From NCBI GenBank assembly GCA_019044685.2, contig JAGTXX020000009.1:62001-126000 (forward strand): 64,000 bases of DNA, written 5' to 3'. Position 1 is the first letter of the stretch. Each line of letters opens with the position of its first letter. The position numbers and the translations under genes were made by a program. This stretch comes from Nannochloris sp. 'desiccata' (lineage: Eukaryota; Chlorophyta; Trebouxiophyceae; Chlorellales; Chlorellaceae). Below are positions 20,648 to 31,057 of the stretch, piece after piece. The notes under the pieces were generated by a model. It ran no database searches and was not told where the DNA came from. It worked only from the letters and a program-made list of their open reading frames with translations.

Positions 20648-21322
20648 TTAGAGCTTATCAAGCTTGGAAGCAGCAATAACGGGGTTGGCCTTTGCCAGAC
20701 GCTCCTTATCAAATGTTGCATAATCAAAAGTGCAATTGTGATCTGCTGCATGGCGATGACCAGAGCAGTAAACATACCCACAGCGGCACTCGAAACCGAG
20801 CAACCCGACTTTTTTATTGCAACAGAGGCAACGATTACGGTTGGCCTGGACAGGTTTCTCTGGCTCCGCGGGTTGCATTGGTTGAGCAGGAGCAACCGCT
20901 AAAGGTTCAGGAGCAGCAGTCTCCTCTTCGTGCACGGCTGCCGCCTCATCCATAATAGCTTCAGAAGCCGCCTCATCCTCCACTTTAGGTTCTGGAGCCA
21001 CTATTACAGCAGGAGCAGCAGATGTTTCCTGAGCCTTCTTCTGTTCCTCAGCTTGGGTCTCCCTGTAACACTTGGAGCACAGATTCATGGTAGCGGAGTT
21101 CCTGCATGAAAACGAAATGTTCATATGAACGAATATCTCAAAGGGAGCAGGGCTAGGGGCGCATGCTTATTGCGAACCCTCGAGGTCCATAATTAGGTAA
21201 ATAACAGATCTCTGGCATTCAACTGCCAGTATGGCAATTACTACTCACCCGAAGAACCCACAGTTATTAGCGCAGAGTTTGGCCTCGTTCGAGGGCTGTT
21301 GCTCCATACTATGCTGCTCCAT
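20648..21322 (-). CDS. A20/AN1 zinc-finger stress-associated protein
   Basis: Two exons on the minus strand, 21322-21249 and 21101-20648, give 175 residues; the intron is GG|GTGAGT to ATGCAG and falls inside the A20 finger, rebuilding CANNCGFFGNSATMNLCSKC. The C-terminal AN1 finger has CLCCNKK, FECRCGYVYCSGHRH and DHNCTFDY, with all Cys/His ligands present. Between the fingers is an Ala/Glu/Pro-rich linker. Plant and algal SAP proteins with this order bind ubiquitin through A20 and are linked to stress tolerance. Length is typical for the family. Confidence 0.95.
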
Positions 21323-21678
21323 TGTTGGACTTGGACCGTTTAGTTTTAATTAAGCTACAGGAGCGTGTCGTAAGGGCCCTACAGCAGCCTATTATCAAGT
21401 AGTGATATGTGGAATTGGTGTAATAATAATTATGGTAACAGAGGAGCAGCGCTGGATAATTAATTCGAGCGCTATCTTCCGTCTCGCTGAGTTTGAAGTG
21501 GAGCCTGCAGTGGCGCCACCCTTGAGCAAAGTGCTTTTATTATACTTTGTTCAACTTGTAAAAGCATTTTTGAGCTTGTGAAAGCATTCGTATCGCAATA
21601 AAGCTAGAGTTCCACTCCTTTTGGATCTCTTCTAAAATTCGCCTGCATCCCAAGTATGTCCGATAGCTACTGCTCAGC
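21323..21678. promoter_or_regulatory. divergent region SAP / ATG101
   Basis: 356 bases between head-to-head start codons; must contain both promoters. No motif I would name. Confidence 0.4.
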
Positions 21679-22311
21679 ATGAGCAACTGCGAAATTATCA
21701 AACTTAATAATCTAGATATTGAACCTTACCAAGTGACTGACGTCCTACGCTGTCTACTGCATACAATTACTTTTAATCGGGCGCTTGGAGCGGTAAACCC
21801 TCGAGACATAGACTCTGAGTTGTTTACTGATTTGACGTGGGTGACCTGTGGTGATAAAGAAGTCGACGCAAGTGTAGAATCCAACGTTGCAACCGTGCAA
21901 TCGTGGGTTGATAAAAATCCTGGGAGACAGTTTCAAGTTCGATTAGGATTTTTTGAAAAACGCCAGCAACAAGGGTGGTGGTTCAACAAAGAACAACGTC
22001 TCTTCTGGGAACAGTGGATTATCCCTTTCTCTCTGCAAGATTCTTTACAAGAACCTGCTGTAGAATCAGAAATATACAGAACAAAACGCAAACAAGCTTT
22101 ACAACAGCAGATTAAATCGTGTCTAGTGCAGATTATCACTGTTGTCAACGAAAAAAGAGATCACATTCCACCTGTAGTTTCTGGAAACGCACTTACTTTC
22201 CCTTTCGAAGTCACGATTGAGGAATCAACGAGTGAATCGTCTTCTATATTTGCTGCTGATTTAATCAAACGAATGCTTTCTTCTACCCAACCACCTTCAG
22301 TGCTGCATTGA
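21679..22311 (+). CDS. ATG101: autophagy-related protein 101
   Basis: Single exon, 210 residues, the normal size for ATG101, a HORMA-fold partner of ATG13 in the ATG1/ULK initiation complex. Visible hallmarks are the N-terminal block EPYQVTDVLRCLLHTITFNR, WVTCGDKEVD, and the WF-finger region WWFNKEQRLFWEQW, which recruits downstream autophagy factors. The C-terminal half has IIPFSLQ and a conserved FPFEVTI strand. It is divergent from the SAP gene and upstream of the tyrosine phosphatase on the same strand, about 80 bases between stop and start. Confidence 0.94.
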   Translation: MSNCEIIKLNNLDIEPYQVTDVLRCLLHTITFNRALGAVNPRDIDSELFTDLTWVTCGDKEVDASVESNVATVQSWVDKNPGRQFQVRLGFFEKRQQQGWWFNKEQRLFWEQWIIPFSLQDSLQEPAVESEIYRTKRKQALQQQIKSCLVQIITVVNEKRDHIPPVVSGNALTFPFEVTIEESTSESSSIFAADLIKRMLSSTQPPSVLH

Positions 22312-22388
22312 TTTTAACTTTTGCGACGTCAAAGAGAAAATTTTAATTCCAAAGTTTCTTTACTTCGCTGTGCAATCGAATACCAAAT

Positions 22389-23684
22389 ATGTTTTCCTCT
22401 ATCTTTGGTAATGGTACCAGTAGAAACCTTACTGCTTCTCTAGGAGCAGGCTCTGCAACTGCGAGTAGTTTCTCATTGGACACAGTGGTTACTGACATTG
22501 CCACCGCCCACGCCCCTTGTAGCACCCTCGCACTCAGCACTGCATCTCAATTCCTAGAAGACAAACTACGTGGAAACTCCACCTCTAGGAACAACAATCG
22601 TCTCCGCACTGAATTTGCTGCTTTAGAGGCTCTTCAGGCAAAACACTACAATACGAGATATGACTATACGGTGGCAGTGGCGGCGACAGAAATGGAGTTG
22701 AATAGATATGTCGATGTACTGCCGTACGAACACACCAGGATCAAATTAGTAAACACTTTAAATAGTACAGCGACGAGTCCTACTATTGGTAGTCCTAGTG
22801 GGAGCAGTAGCTTTAGAGCGTTGCTACGAAGAAAAAACAGTGGCAGTAAAGTGCAGGTGGTGAAAGAACAGCTAGCTACCTATATAAATGCATCGAGTAT
22901 TACGTGTTCTCTAGATCCTCTGCTACCTCCTCGTGGTGTTGAGTCACATACTATGAATCCTTCTTGGCGGTATATAGTAGCACAAGGTCCTCTTTCATCG
23001 ACGTGTAGTACATTTTGGGAAATGATAGTACAAGAAAAAGTACAATCAATAGTCATGTTGACAGATATAATAGAAAACAAACGAAAGAAATGCCATCAAT
23101 ACTTTCCATTAAACGCAGAAACTACTTTAGAGATAGCACCTGAGGTGAAAATATATACAAGATCTGTCACCGAGCTGATACCGGGTTTAGTGCTAAGGAA
23201 GTTGGAGGTAATTAAATATGGTTCTATAGAGAATAATTATGTGTGCGACCATTATCATTATACTGGATGGCCAGATCATGGAGTACCGCAATCAGCTGCT
23301 CCATTGCTTTTATTATCCTACATGTTGCGCACGGGCAGTGGTGGTGGTGGTAGTGGTAATGAAAGTCCTATTGCAGTGCATTGTTCTGCTGGAATTGGAA
23401 GATCAGGAGTATTTTGTGTCGTTGATATTGCAGCAAGGCGTCTTGTTGGTGCTGCATCAAGTGTTGCAGCTAGGAGGGGGATAGAGACCGCAGGCGGTGG
23501 TGATCCTGCTTCTTCTTCTTCTGCTGCCGTAGTTTTAGCTGCTCAAAAGGCTGTCAATGTTGGGAAGATTGTAGCAGAGCTGCGTACACAACGTGCTGGT
23601 ATGGTGCAAACAACAGAGCAATTTGTTTTTTGTCATGCAGCATTGCTGGAATTGACAAGAGCGGCCGTTGCAAAAATTTCTTGA
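22389..23684 (+). CDS. classical protein tyrosine phosphatase (non-receptor)
   Basis: Single exon, 431 residues. The catalytic signature is VHCSAGIGRSG with Cys332 and Arg338; the WPD loop has general acid Asp296 (WPDHGVPQS); the Q loop reads RTQRAGMVQTTEQF. Upstream elements of the classical fold are also present: a YVDVLPYEHTRIKL-like segment, YIVAQGPL and the TFWEMI helix. So the enzyme should be active on phosphotyrosine. Insertions rich in Ser/Gly lie before the signature and within the last third. No signal peptide or membrane span is seen, so cytosolic or nuclear. The N-terminal 80 residues are Ser/Thr-rich. Confidence 0.95.
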   Translation: MFSSIFGNGTSRNLTASLGAGSATASSFSLDTVVTDIATAHAPCSTLALSTASQFLEDKLRGNSTSRNNNRLRTEFAALEALQAKHYNTRYDYTVAVAATEMELNRYVDVLPYEHTRIKLVNTLNSTATSPTIGSPSGSSSFRALLRRKNSGSKVQVVKEQLATYINASSITCSLDPLLPPRGVESHTMNPSWRYIVAQGPLSSTCSTFWEMIVQEKVQSIVMLTDIIENKRKKCHQYFPLNAETTLEIAPEVKIYTRSVTELIPGLVLRKLEVIKYGSIENNYVCDHYHYTGWPDHGVPQSAAPLLLLSYMLRTGSGGGGSGNESPIAVHCSAGIGRSGVFCVVDIAARRLVGAASSVAARRGIETAGGGDPASSSSAAVVLAAQKAVNVGKIVAELRTQRAGMVQTTEQFVFCHAALLELTRAAVAKIS

Positions 23685-23986
23685 AAACACTACTCATACG
23701 GCAACAAATTATAACTGAGAAGTTTTTCTCTCTTCTATATTGTTGAGTCGCGTTCCCCTTTTTTCTCGAATGTATGTCTCTTAGAACTACGAATCCTATA
23801 TTATAAGTCTCTAAAGTTTTTAGCTCTTTTCTTAAACCTTCTTTCTGCCCTTGGAATTAATGAGTTACACAAAATCAATCACAGTTGAGAAAGGCGAACT
23901 AATTAGTAATGATAATAGTACAGGCAGCAGAAGTAGTAGCAGAAGAAGAACAAGGGAAACACAAAAGAACCAACTACAACAAATAT
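23685..23986. other. convergent 3' region, no gene seen
   Basis: 302 bases between the phosphatase and NFU stop codons, T-rich on the plus strand near the phosphatase. Nothing else recognised. Confidence 0.4.
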
Positions 23987-24859
23987 CTAATTCACCAATT
24001 GTACAGCTGCAATTGACGGAATCCTCTCTCTTAATTTTTGGGTCACCGCCACCCTCACTGTCATTACACTCGCAGCAGGGCCCGTAATCCTTACTTTTGC
24101 AATAGGACCATCCAATTCTACCAGTTCCAACCCACCCCCACCAGTTCCCACTAAATAGGGTCTAATTTCATCAAGCACTGTATCGACGTTTTCAGATGTT
24201 AACTCCATTCCTTGATTTTCATCTTCAACTTGGATGACATCAGTAATGTCTGGAATCATCTCCATTAATCTTCTTTTGATACCCATAGTCATAGTAGTAA
24301 GTGAACTAGGGCATGATCCGCAGGCACCTTGAAGGCGGAGATAGACATTAGGTCCGTCAATTTCAACAAATTCTACATTCCCACCATCTGCCATGAGGTA
24401 GGGACGGACATCGTCAAGAACAAGCTCAATGTTCTCTTCAGTGAGTTCAAGTGCTTGATCGGCAGTTGTGGCATATACTCTTCCAGATCCTGCAATTTAC
24501 AAAAGATAAAAGTAGTAGTGAGAATACTGTTATTGTTATTTATGTGAAAAGGAGAGAGTGCAGAAACGGCTTCCTCTGAGGTTCTCAAGTAATCTTAAGA
24601 TGAACCACAGAATATCAGTTTGCAGGATACTACGCTGCATTGCCGGCATCTATTCTTTGGTTATGAAGTATCTAAACGGACCTAAAACATTGCGGCTTGC
24701 TGCTCGAGGCGCTGGCTGCTTGCTAAATACTGGTGCGAACGATGCCTTGGCCATATTAACAGCTGCTGAACGCCGCATTCCGCTAAAACGAGGGACATTT
24801 ACATGTAGTACTAACTGTGCGCCAACCTGACAGGCGCTAAATGTTGCTGTGCGCTCCAT
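23987..24859 (-). CDS. NifU-like iron-sulfur scaffold, plastid NFU1-3 type
   Basis: Two exons on the minus strand, 24859-24682 and 24489-23987, give 226 residues; the junction rebuilds [12 protein letters not shown]. The donor (TTAG|GTCCGT) is weak but frame and homology support it. The first 60 residues are a basic, acid-free transit peptide. The first NFU domain reads [30 protein letters not shown] and [11 protein letters not shown], whose CxxC holds the transferable Fe-S cluster. A second, degenerate NFU domain follows ([19 protein letters not shown]) without the CxxC. This two-domain order is characteristic of plastid NFU proteins that supply clusters to photosystem I and other targets. 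Confidence 0.92.
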
Positions 24860-25183
24860 GTGTCTATTTTTAAAACCAAATTCTGAATTTTTATCCCTAG
24901 GGAGGAGGTTGTAAATGAACAGAAATAGCCCTTAAAATGCTGCAAAAACACGTTTAATTACAATTAAAAATTAATAAATAAGGAACATTGCGTGCATATG
25001 AACATTGGAGGTTTGAAAGGACAGCCATCATGGCGCCTTGCCGACCCTGTAGTGAGGCTCTGGAAATCACCCAGCATTTGACCAAATAAGAGTGATTCTA
25101 GGTTAGTTTGAGATATCTCCTTAACTTGCTTCCTCAATAGTACACTTCGACGAAAGTAAGAGTCAATAACGAAGATAATAAAG
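24860..25183. other. intergenic between two minus-strand genes
   Basis: About 320 bases holding the NFU promoter and the fasciclin 3' UTR. No further feature recognised. Confidence 0.4.
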
Positions 25184-25924
25184 TTAAACTTGGGCCGTGG
25201 CACCTGCCGCCATTTCTTTTCCAATAGCAAGAGCTTGTTCCAGAGACGTATCAGGCAATGTCAGAAAACTAGCAGGCATTAATATCTGAGGAGACACATA
25301 TAACAAATTGCCACATACCATACGAGCGTCCCCCACATTGACTACCTGTTTCACAGGTGTTTTCACTTCCCTCCCTCCGTTGCTTAGAGTGAGTGCAAAT
25401 CCAGGGTGCGCAAAACTGAGCGCCGTAGGAACAGCAATATCGTTTCCATTCAAACTACTAGGGTTTACGGTGTAAGTGATATGGTTTATGAATATAGAAA
25501 TAATTTTAGCTTGCATGGTCGCCGGAATCGTTGGCCACGTCTCTGCCAACGATCTGGATCCTTTTGATGAACCTGTTAACTTCATAAGATTTGCCAGAGC
25601 TATGTCAGAAGGCATGTAGATTGTCAAGCCAGCTGCCGGAAGGTGATTGACCAGGCCCAGGGAAGACCAGGCCGCCACGGACAAGGTTGCGTCAGATTGC
25701 TTCTGAAGCTCTTTCAAAGGGTCGCACTGCAGACGAAAGAATTACTAATTAGCCCATGCGTGTTTTAAAGAGCGTGTGGAAGCCTTTTTACATAAAATCA
25801 ACCTGATTTGGGGCAGTCGAAATGTAATGCTCACCTCTTGTGCATTGGCCGTAGCGCCAAGAATACCGATAATCAGGCCCAATATGAGACACATTTTGAT
25901 ATTGGTGCTCATCATAGAATACAT
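25184..25924 (-). CDS. secreted fasciclin (FAS1) domain protein
   Basis: Two exons on the minus strand, 25924-25835 and 25726-25184, give 210 residues; intron GAG|GTGAGC to CTGCAG, phase 0. The first exon is a signal peptide (MCLILGLIIGILGATANA). The remainder is one FAS1 domain: LPAAGLTIYMPSDIALANL corresponds to the H1 motif (usually TVFAPTD-AF), IISIFINHIT to the helix region, and YVSPQILMP to the final strand. FAS1 proteins mediate cell-surface or wall adhesion. No GPI or transmembrane tail is visible, so it may be fully secreted. Several in-frame ATGs cluster at the start (25924, 25915, 25912); the outermost is used here. The start codon lies 94 bases from that of the transporter gene. 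Confidence 0.82.
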
Positions 25925-26018
25925 TTAATCTACTTTTAGATATATTGCTATTTATAACTACGAAAGCCAGGGCTTGAAGGTCAACAATTTGGTGAAGAAA
26001 GAACGAGCATTGTTTTAA
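25925..26018. promoter_or_regulatory. 94-base divergent spacer, FAS1 / SLC1
   Basis: Only 94 bases separate two start codons facing away from each other. It must contain both 5' UTRs and core promoters, or the promoters reach into the partner gene. Confidence 0.45.
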
Positions 26019-27868
26019 ATGAAAATCGAACAAACGTCTAAATTCTCACCAATTCGAAATAGGGATATGTTTAACATATCTAGAGATGGTGCCCTCACTC
26101 AAGAGCGGCGACGTCGGACCTCTTCTTTGACAAATTTAGACGAAATCATGAGGAATTCAGAGAACAACAGCACGCCGTATATTCCAGGCAGGGCAACGCC
26201 TCATCCATTCACAATGCAAGATCTCGACCCATCTGAGTCACCAAAACAACAAGAAGCACCCCTAACTCTTCGCAGCTGCCTCACTAAAGAACCATTGTAA
26301 GAACTGTCGTTCATTGTCGCCGTCAATGTTAAAACAAATAAATAATTTCTGCCCACCCACTTTTACTTCTCTACATTTCAGTATTCCTTCATCTACTCCA
26401 TTATATCTTCCTGTACACTCACAATCATAACTACTAATTCTTCTGCTTTTACAGATTATTATTTACTCTCATTGGTGTTGTTTCCGGTGTTCTAGTTGGC
26501 TCCTTGCTCCGCCCCGCCAACTTAAACTCTACGACCATCTCATTAATAGGTTTTCCAGGAGAATTAATGCTTTCATTACTGAAAATGCTTGTATTACCGT
26601 TAGTAGCTGCCTCCATGATATCAGGAATGTGCTCTCTACGTGAAAGTGGCAACGAAGAGAGCATGAAACGATTAGCAAAACTTACTGCTGCGTTTTATAT
26701 TTTATCTACTGTCGTGGCAATAGTTTTAGGTTTACTGCTGGTTTCAATCATTAGACCCGGAAAGGGTGCATCATTCAATAAAGTATCTCCTAGTTCAGGT
26801 GGAGGATGTCGTGGCAATGATGCCGCCTTGATTGCAAAGCATCAATCAGATGGCGGTGGTGGTGGTGGTAGCAGTGACAATCATAGTGGAGCAGGTGGTG
26901 GTGGTGGTGCAACTGAAGCGTTACTACACGTCGCTCGTTTGATTGTCCCGTCTAATGTAGTCCAAGCTGCAGTTGATATGAATGTTCTCGGTATAATTAC
27001 ATTTAGCTTACTCTTTGGATGGGCACTTTCTTCCCTAGGCCCTCAAGCGGCGCCGCTGATCAGGGCTGCGCACACTATAAACGCAGCAGTTGGGAAAATG
27101 GTTATTGCTGCACTATGGATATCCCCCCTCGGCGTAGGATGTCTGATTGCTTCTAGTATACTTCATGCGTGTGATCTCTCAGCGACAATCTCAGCTTTAG
27201 GGCTTTGGCTAGCAACTGTCATTCTCGGTTTGGCAATTTTCGCATTTATTATTCTACCTGCATTTTTATTCGCTGCAACCGGGAAGTCTCCCTTGCCTGT
27301 CGCTTCATACTACGGCCAAGCACTTGCACTGGCATTTGGGACGTCGAGTTCAGCAGCTGCTTTGCCATTAGCTATGGCAGGTGCTAAAGAAGCTGGATGT
27401 GACCCTTCCATTATTTCTTTCTTTCTACCATTAGGAATTGCTATTAATATGAATGGTACTGCTTTGTACGAAGCAACAACTGCATTATTTATTGCACAAG
27501 CCCATGGGGTATCTCTCGGCCCAGCAGAAGTCGTAGTGGTCGCTGCAACAGCCTCGCTTGCAGCCGTTGGGGCACCTGCGATTCCTTCTGCTGGGCTTGT
27601 CACGATGTTGATTGTGTTGCAAGCCGTGGGTTTAGATCAATTTTCAGGGGACTTGGCAGTGATATTAGCTGCAGATTGGTTATTGGATAGGCTTAGGACA
27701 GCTGTTAATTTATTGAGTGATGGTTTTGGGTGCGTTGTGGTTGATCACTGGTGTCGCAAACAGGGAGAGAAAGACGAAGAATTCATGGCGGGGGTTGGGG
27801 GAGTGAGGGGTGGGTATGCATACAGTCATGTAGAAATGGGTTCGGTGCGAGGAGATGATACGAGCTAG
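26019..27868 (+). CDS. SLC1-type dicarboxylate/amino-acid:cation symporter
   Basis: Two exons, 26019-26296 and 26455-27868, give 563 residues; donor ATT|GTAAGA, acceptor TTTACAG, joining KEPL-LLFTLIGVV. After a 95-residue hydrophilic N-terminus the protein has the multi-span elevator fold of the EAAT/GltP family. Diagnostic elements are FPGELMLSLLKMLVLPLV, the HP1 region with AFGTSSSAAALP (serine-rich motif), INMNGTALYEA (the NMDGT substrate/Na+ motif with Asn for Asp) and GAPAIPSAGLVTM in HP2. A Gly/Ser-rich loop lies between spans 3 and 4. The Asp-to-Asn change in NMDGT could affect cation coupling. Substrate is not predictable; plasma or organelle membrane. Confidence 0.93.
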
Positions 27869-28240
27869 ATCTAAATCAATGTATATCTCTGTAATCATCA
27901 AATTGAGCACATGCTCACGCTGCCGCTGCCGCTGCTTCATCTGATGGCAATTTCAGGAAACAGACAGAAACAGGAGCCACCTTAAATCTAGCAGAAAGCC
28001 GACTATCGGCATTATATAATATATCACATCGGCATTGTTTACAAGCTATCCAACAGGTTTGGTTACACCAACTCTCTCGTGGATCAGTAATTTGCACAAG
28101 GAGGTCTATCAAAGTCATAGTGAGAAATAACAAAAACAGCAGCAACAACAACAAAAACAGCAGCAGAAACACCTATTGGAACTGTTAAGGAGAGATCGGC
28201 TTTTATTTTGCTATTTTTCAAACTTGCGATTATTATTTAA
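27869..28240. other. intergenic, with a possible small Cys-rich ORF
   Basis: 372 bases between two plus-strand genes. The minus strand holds a 67-codon frame with four to five closely spaced cysteines, listed separately; a CAG/CAA-rich stretch lies near 28135-28170. Confidence 0.4.
27915..28118 (-). CDS. possible small Cys-rich protein (uncertain)
   Basis: An ATG at 28118 on the minus strand opens 67 codons. The middle reads SWCNQTCWIACKQCRCDIL, a tight cluster of cysteines like half of a zinc knuckle, and the end is Ala-rich. It could be a genuine small protein, an exon of a larger one, or chance in the transporter's 3' flank. I recognise no family. Confidence 0.2.
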   Translation of the reverse strand: MTLIDLLVQITDPRESWCNQTCWIACKQCRCDILYNADSRLSARFKVAPVSVCFLKLPSDEAAAAAA

Positions 28241-29041
28241 ATGGTGAGCACACGCCGCAGCAATGGTGGTTCAGCAAATGGCAAAACCCCTATCCCACGT
28301 GTCCCTCTCTTCCTTGTATCCCCTCAACTTGAGTCTTTAGACTCTGGTATCGACCGTAGATCTACATTCTATCGCGAACAAGCATTACAACACGTCCCCC
28401 CTAAAAAAGAACGCCAAGCAATCTTCACTCTCCCCACCTTGCTCACTCTTTTACGAGTCGCTCTCGTCCCTGTACTCATCGTTTGTTGGTATGCGGGGCA
28501 TCTCCATGCCCCTGTAGCTACTGCAGCTGTATTTATTCTCGCTTCCATTACAGATTGGCTTGATGGCTACCTTGCTCGAAGGATGATGTTGGCTTCTGCT
28601 TTCGGCGCCTTTCTAGACCCTGTAGCAGACAAGATCATGGTTTCTACCGCTCTAGTGCTCTTAGCCACTGAGCCACCACCACCAATCTCTGTTCCAGCAA
28701 TGACAGCACCTGTCGCTGCAATCATCGCTCGTGAGATTACAATGAGCGCACTGAGAGAGTGGGCTGCTGCTGCTGGGGGTGATGTTCACACGGCTGTTAA
28801 AGTTTCAAGTTTGGGCAAATGGAAGACTGCCTTACAAATGACTTCCATGTCTATTTTATTAGTACTGAGAAACGATCATTTACTCAGTGATGCTGAGATT
28901 GTGGTGCTGTGGTTGCATAGAGGGACTCTTATTGCATATGGATTGTTGTTGGCCAGCACAGCTTTGGCGCTGTGGTCGTTGGCGAGGTATATGGAGAACG
29001 TGTGGGAACATTTTGTATATGCATACCCTAAAACTAATTAA
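28241..29041 (+). CDS. CDP-diacylglycerol-glycerol-3-phosphate phosphatidyltransferase (PGP synthase)
   Basis: Single exon, 266 residues. The CDP-alcohol phosphotransferase signature is complete: DWLDGYLARRMMLAS followed by FGAFLDPVADK, supplying the four metal-binding aspartates. Spans flank the motif (TLLTLLRVALVPVLIVCW, ATAAVFILASIT, and others), about six in total. LTLLRVALVP and VSSLGKWKTALQM are typical of bacterial-type PgsA enzymes, which make the precursor of phosphatidylglycerol and cardiolipin. The 60-residue polar N-terminus may be a targeting sequence for plastid or mitochondria, where this enzyme type acts in plants. Confidence 0.92.
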   Translation: MVSTRRSNGGSANGKTPIPRVPLFLVSPQLESLDSGIDRRSTFYREQALQHVPPKKERQAIFTLPTLLTLLRVALVPVLIVCWYAGHLHAPVATAAVFILASITDWLDGYLARRMMLASAFGAFLDPVADKIMVSTALVLLATEPPPPISVPAMTAPVAAIIAREITMSALREWAAAAGGDVHTAVKVSSLGKWKTALQMTSMSILLVLRNDHLLSDAEIVVLWLHRGTLIAYGLLLASTALALWSLARYMENVWEHFVYAYPKTN

Positions 29042-29404
29042 ATACGTATTTTTACCACATGAATTTAAGATTTTGTTTGCTTTGTTGCCCTAAACTTGGC
29101 TGCTTTTAGCGCTTTCTCTAGAGTCGATAGGGTGGTGTCGTGTGTCAACAAATTATGAAACTTTTTGAACTATTTGCTTCTTATACCCTGTAAAACTTAG
29201 ACCTTGGTATCTTGTTCAGATATGTGTGTGCCCCTAAGGAGAGAAAACACTGAAAGTTGAAGAGGCCGTTTGGAGTATTGAAAATAGTTTTCTAGGATTC
29301 GGTGGCGAGAGAGCGGCCAGATGACAAACAGCTTGAATTTCTCACCTCAAGAACTATTTTTATTTGATATTATTATTTTTCCTAGCTGTTTTCTCTATTT
29401 TAAA
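29042..29404. other. intergenic, nothing recognised
   Basis: About 360 bases. The frame of the next gene is open for 28 codons above the chosen ATG, so part of this may be coding if the upstream ATG at 29321 is used. Confidence 0.4.
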
Positions 29405-29938
29405 ATGCTCGCCTTTACCCCTCAGCGCCCTTCGGCGGTCTCTGCTATTCCAACTCGATCATTAATTTTTCAAATTCAAAGAACAAGATCATTATATAAT
29501 TCAACCTCTTCTACTCGCCACATCATTACCAAAGCTCAAGAGGATGCCATCAATCAATCTGCTCCTTCTGTTGCTGAGCAATCCATCGATCAAATCCCTA
29601 CAGGCTGCTCTCGGTATTCTGTTTCACTAGGCAAACCGCTGGGCCTTGTGCTTGAAGAACGTAAATCAACTGGGACTATCATTGTAGCAGAGATTGTACC
29701 TGGTGGTAATGCCGAAAGGAGTGGTGTTATTAGCGTAGGCGACCAATTAATAGCTACTTCTGGGTATACTCGAAACACTGAGCAGATTTATAATGATATT
29801 ACAGTGAGAGGCGGTGAGCAGATAATTCGATTACCAGTGCGTGGAGAGTCATTTGATACTGTATTAGCTGCAATCAGTTCACATCCTGGAAATTTTCAGG
29901 TGAAATTAGAGTTTCAACAGTGCGAGGAAATTGTTTAA
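29405..29938 (+). CDS. PDZ-domain protein, probably plastid-targeted
   Basis: Single exon, 177 residues from the ATG at 29405. An in-frame ATG at 29321 would add 28 hydrophobic residues; I prefer 29405 because it begins a typical transit peptide (MLAFTPQRPSAVSAIPTR, Ser/Thr/Arg-rich, no acids to residue 44). A PDZ domain follows at about 75-150: KPLGLVLEERKSTGTIIV, EIVPGGNAERSGVISVGDQL (the PG-GxAxxxG-xxxGD core) and AISSHPGNFQVKLEF. Similar single-PDZ plastid proteins exist in plants and algae, mostly of unknown role. No protease domain is attached. Confidence 0.8.
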   Translation: MLAFTPQRPSAVSAIPTRSLIFQIQRTRSLYNSTSSTRHIITKAQEDAINQSAPSVAEQSIDQIPTGCSRYSVSLGKPLGLVLEERKSTGTIIVAEIVPGGNAERSGVISVGDQLIATSGYTRNTEQIYNDITVRGGEQIIRLPVRGESFDTVLAAISSHPGNFQVKLEFQQCEEIV

Positions 29939-30421
29939 ACAAAAATAGGTTTTTTGCACCTCTGTTTTTTCCTTTGATCTGTCGGCAGTACTTTTGTTAA
30001 ATGGGTATTGGATAGTATTCGTATTTAATATGGTTGTTGGCTGTTTAGCTGTAGAAGCAAGGAACGTAACGTGAGCAAGGGAGGGTTAACCTATGAAGAA
30101 TAAACAAGTATACGATGTGAATGAATACTTCTATGATATTCAGTTTCTTTTTATAAAACCATGCTGTAAAAATGAAAATTTTGAAAGTTAGGAAGAGCCA
30201 GGTGAAAGAAAAGAACATTCTTATTTAAGTAAGCTGTGATGGATGGATAGTTGGGTGGGTGGGGGTTGAAAAGACGACTGCATGGGGGGTTATATAATTG
30301 AATACTTAAGGGGGTGAAAAGTTGGGGAAGGACGGTGAGAAAAAGAGCAAGGAAAGAATGAAAAACGCAGCGTCGCTGCACTGAAATTTTTTGGAGTACA
30401 AAGTCTATGGTTTATAATTCA
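29939..30421. other. convergent 3' region, nothing recognised
   Basis: About 480 bases between convergent genes, G/A-rich on the plus strand in its second half. No gene or structured element seen. Confidence 0.45.
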
Positions 30422-31057
30422 TTATAGATGGTGGCGTTTTGCCATCCTCTCGTGGCTCTGGATTTCCCACGAAGAAGGCTCGTCACCATGTTCAGCAGCA
30501 CGTTTTTTCTTTTGCTTGAAAGCTGCACTGGCTGCCTTCATATTTATATTGTGATGCTCTTGTGGTTGAAGGGGATTGCGAGGAGCAGGGATGGGTGAAT
30601 TAGTCATTGGCTGAGCTGGAGGAGGGGCAGTTGAAGGGTAGCCAGAGTGCTGCAATGAAGTCGACGGATGTTCTATTCCATAAAGAATTTGATTAAGCCT
30701 AACACACTGCTGCTGGTGATGAGCTCTTTGTTGATAGTAAGCACGGAGTTGTTGGTCATATTCGATTTCATTCTGTCCCCAGTGCCATTGCTGATCCATG
30801 TGGTCCCTCAGCATCTCCTCCTTTGTTGCCCACTGCCGACGCTCTTCAATGAGCATGCGGTGAGCTTCCATCTGCAAGGGAAAATAGGATTGCGGTAAGT
30901 AAAATCCTCTCTATCTTCATTCTTTCTCAACAACTGCTTGCTCTTCTGTCATTTATCCTCGTAGCAAAGAGCCCGAAATTTAAATTCATGCACAATCAAT
31001 TCAAGTTTTAGACACTTAAAAAAGACTTACAGGATCTAAAGCCGAGAAATTAATCAT
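30422..31057 (-). CDS. hypothetical Gln/His-rich coiled-coil protein
   Basis: Two exons on the minus strand, 31057-31031 (nine codons, MINFSALDP) and 30871-30422, give 158 residues; donor CCT|GTAAGT, acceptor CTTGCAG, phase 0. The first half is a likely amphipathic helix (MLIEERRQWATKEEMLRDHM) rich in Gln, Trp and His (YYQQRAHHQQQ). A Pro-rich linker follows and the end is basic (KQKKKRAAEH, HERMAKRHH), resembling a nuclear localisation signal. I do not recognise the family. Confidence 0.6.
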
